This document shows positions 63,998 to 64,000 of a stretch of DNA of 64,000 nucleotides, in pieces. A program made the position numbers and the translations under genes. The stretch covers positions 320,232,452 to 320,296,451 of the forward strand of contig CM061141.1 in assembly GCA_030789695.1 (NCBI GenBank), in the 5' to 3' direction. A model generated the notes under the pieces. It was not told the origin of the DNA, ran no database searches, and was given only the letters and a program-made list of their open reading frames with translations. This DNA comes from Scilla litardierei (Eukaryota > Streptophyta > Magnoliopsida > Asparagales > Asparagaceae). Numbering within the stretch: the stretch's first letter is position 1; each line of letters opens with the position of its first letter.

Positions 63998-64000
63998 CGA

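Larger units (their letters stand above)
61620..64000 (-). mobile_element. Ty3/gypsy chromovirus, 3' half with internal deletion, runs off the window
   Basis: From right to left: an unassigned frame joined to an RNase H end, then integrase with H2C2, core and chromodomain, then a polypurine tract (about 61938-61947) and a 318-bp LTR (61620-61937). Protease, RT and most of RNase H are missing between the frame parts. It is inserted opposite to the Ty3 LTR and gag start at 61034-61612. Confidence 0.8.

Overview
The window is nuclear DNA of a land plant, almost certainly a seed plant with a repeat-rich genome. It holds one host gene, whose exons follow canonical GT-AG rules and whose introns are swollen by plant-type Ty1/copia, Ty3/gypsy, LINE and Helitron elements. 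The species cannot be read from the sequence. I see no rRNA, tRNA, CRISPR or bacterial-type feature.

The host gene is on the + strand. Fourteen exons between 4139 and 51499 join in one open frame (2724 nt, 907 residues plus stop). They encode the C-terminal two thirds of a full-size PDR-type ABCG transporter: the end of the first transmembrane domain, the second nucleotide-binding domain with every ATPase motif, and the second transmembrane domain. Residue-level similarity points to the ABCG32/PEC1 (grass ABCG31/EIBI1) cuticle-precursor exporter group. The 5' exons lie before the window. Three introns are very large: 16.3 kb, 12.7 kb and 13.3 kb. An upstream intron contributes at least 4.1 kb.

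Layout: 1-3243 decayed copia pol plus LTR; 4139-6415 exons 1-5; 6416-22691 giant intron with a near-intact copia (9749-14419, minus) and a gag-only Ty3 element (19539-22261); 22692-24743 exons 6-11; 24744-37463 giant intron with a rearranged copia that forms a 1.1-kb-arm palindrome, split by a young gag-only Sirevirus-like element (30916-36559); 37464-37974 exons 12-13; 37975-51226 giant intron with two non-autonomous Helitrons, a CGGGT-rich foldback and an ORF1-only LINE with an 18-bp target duplication; 51227-51499 the last exon. Downstream lie a decayed copia (54204-59160), a third Helitron (59910-60885), and a Ty3 LTR and gag start interrupted by a chromodomain Ty3 element that runs off the end.

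A theme recurs. Three unrelated retroelements (Sirevirus-like, Ty3, LINE) keep only the RNA-binding/capsid reading frame, and the best-preserved copia has lost one catalytic Asp of its reverse transcriptase. Most copies here must therefore have been mobilised in trans, while the host exons stayed intact.
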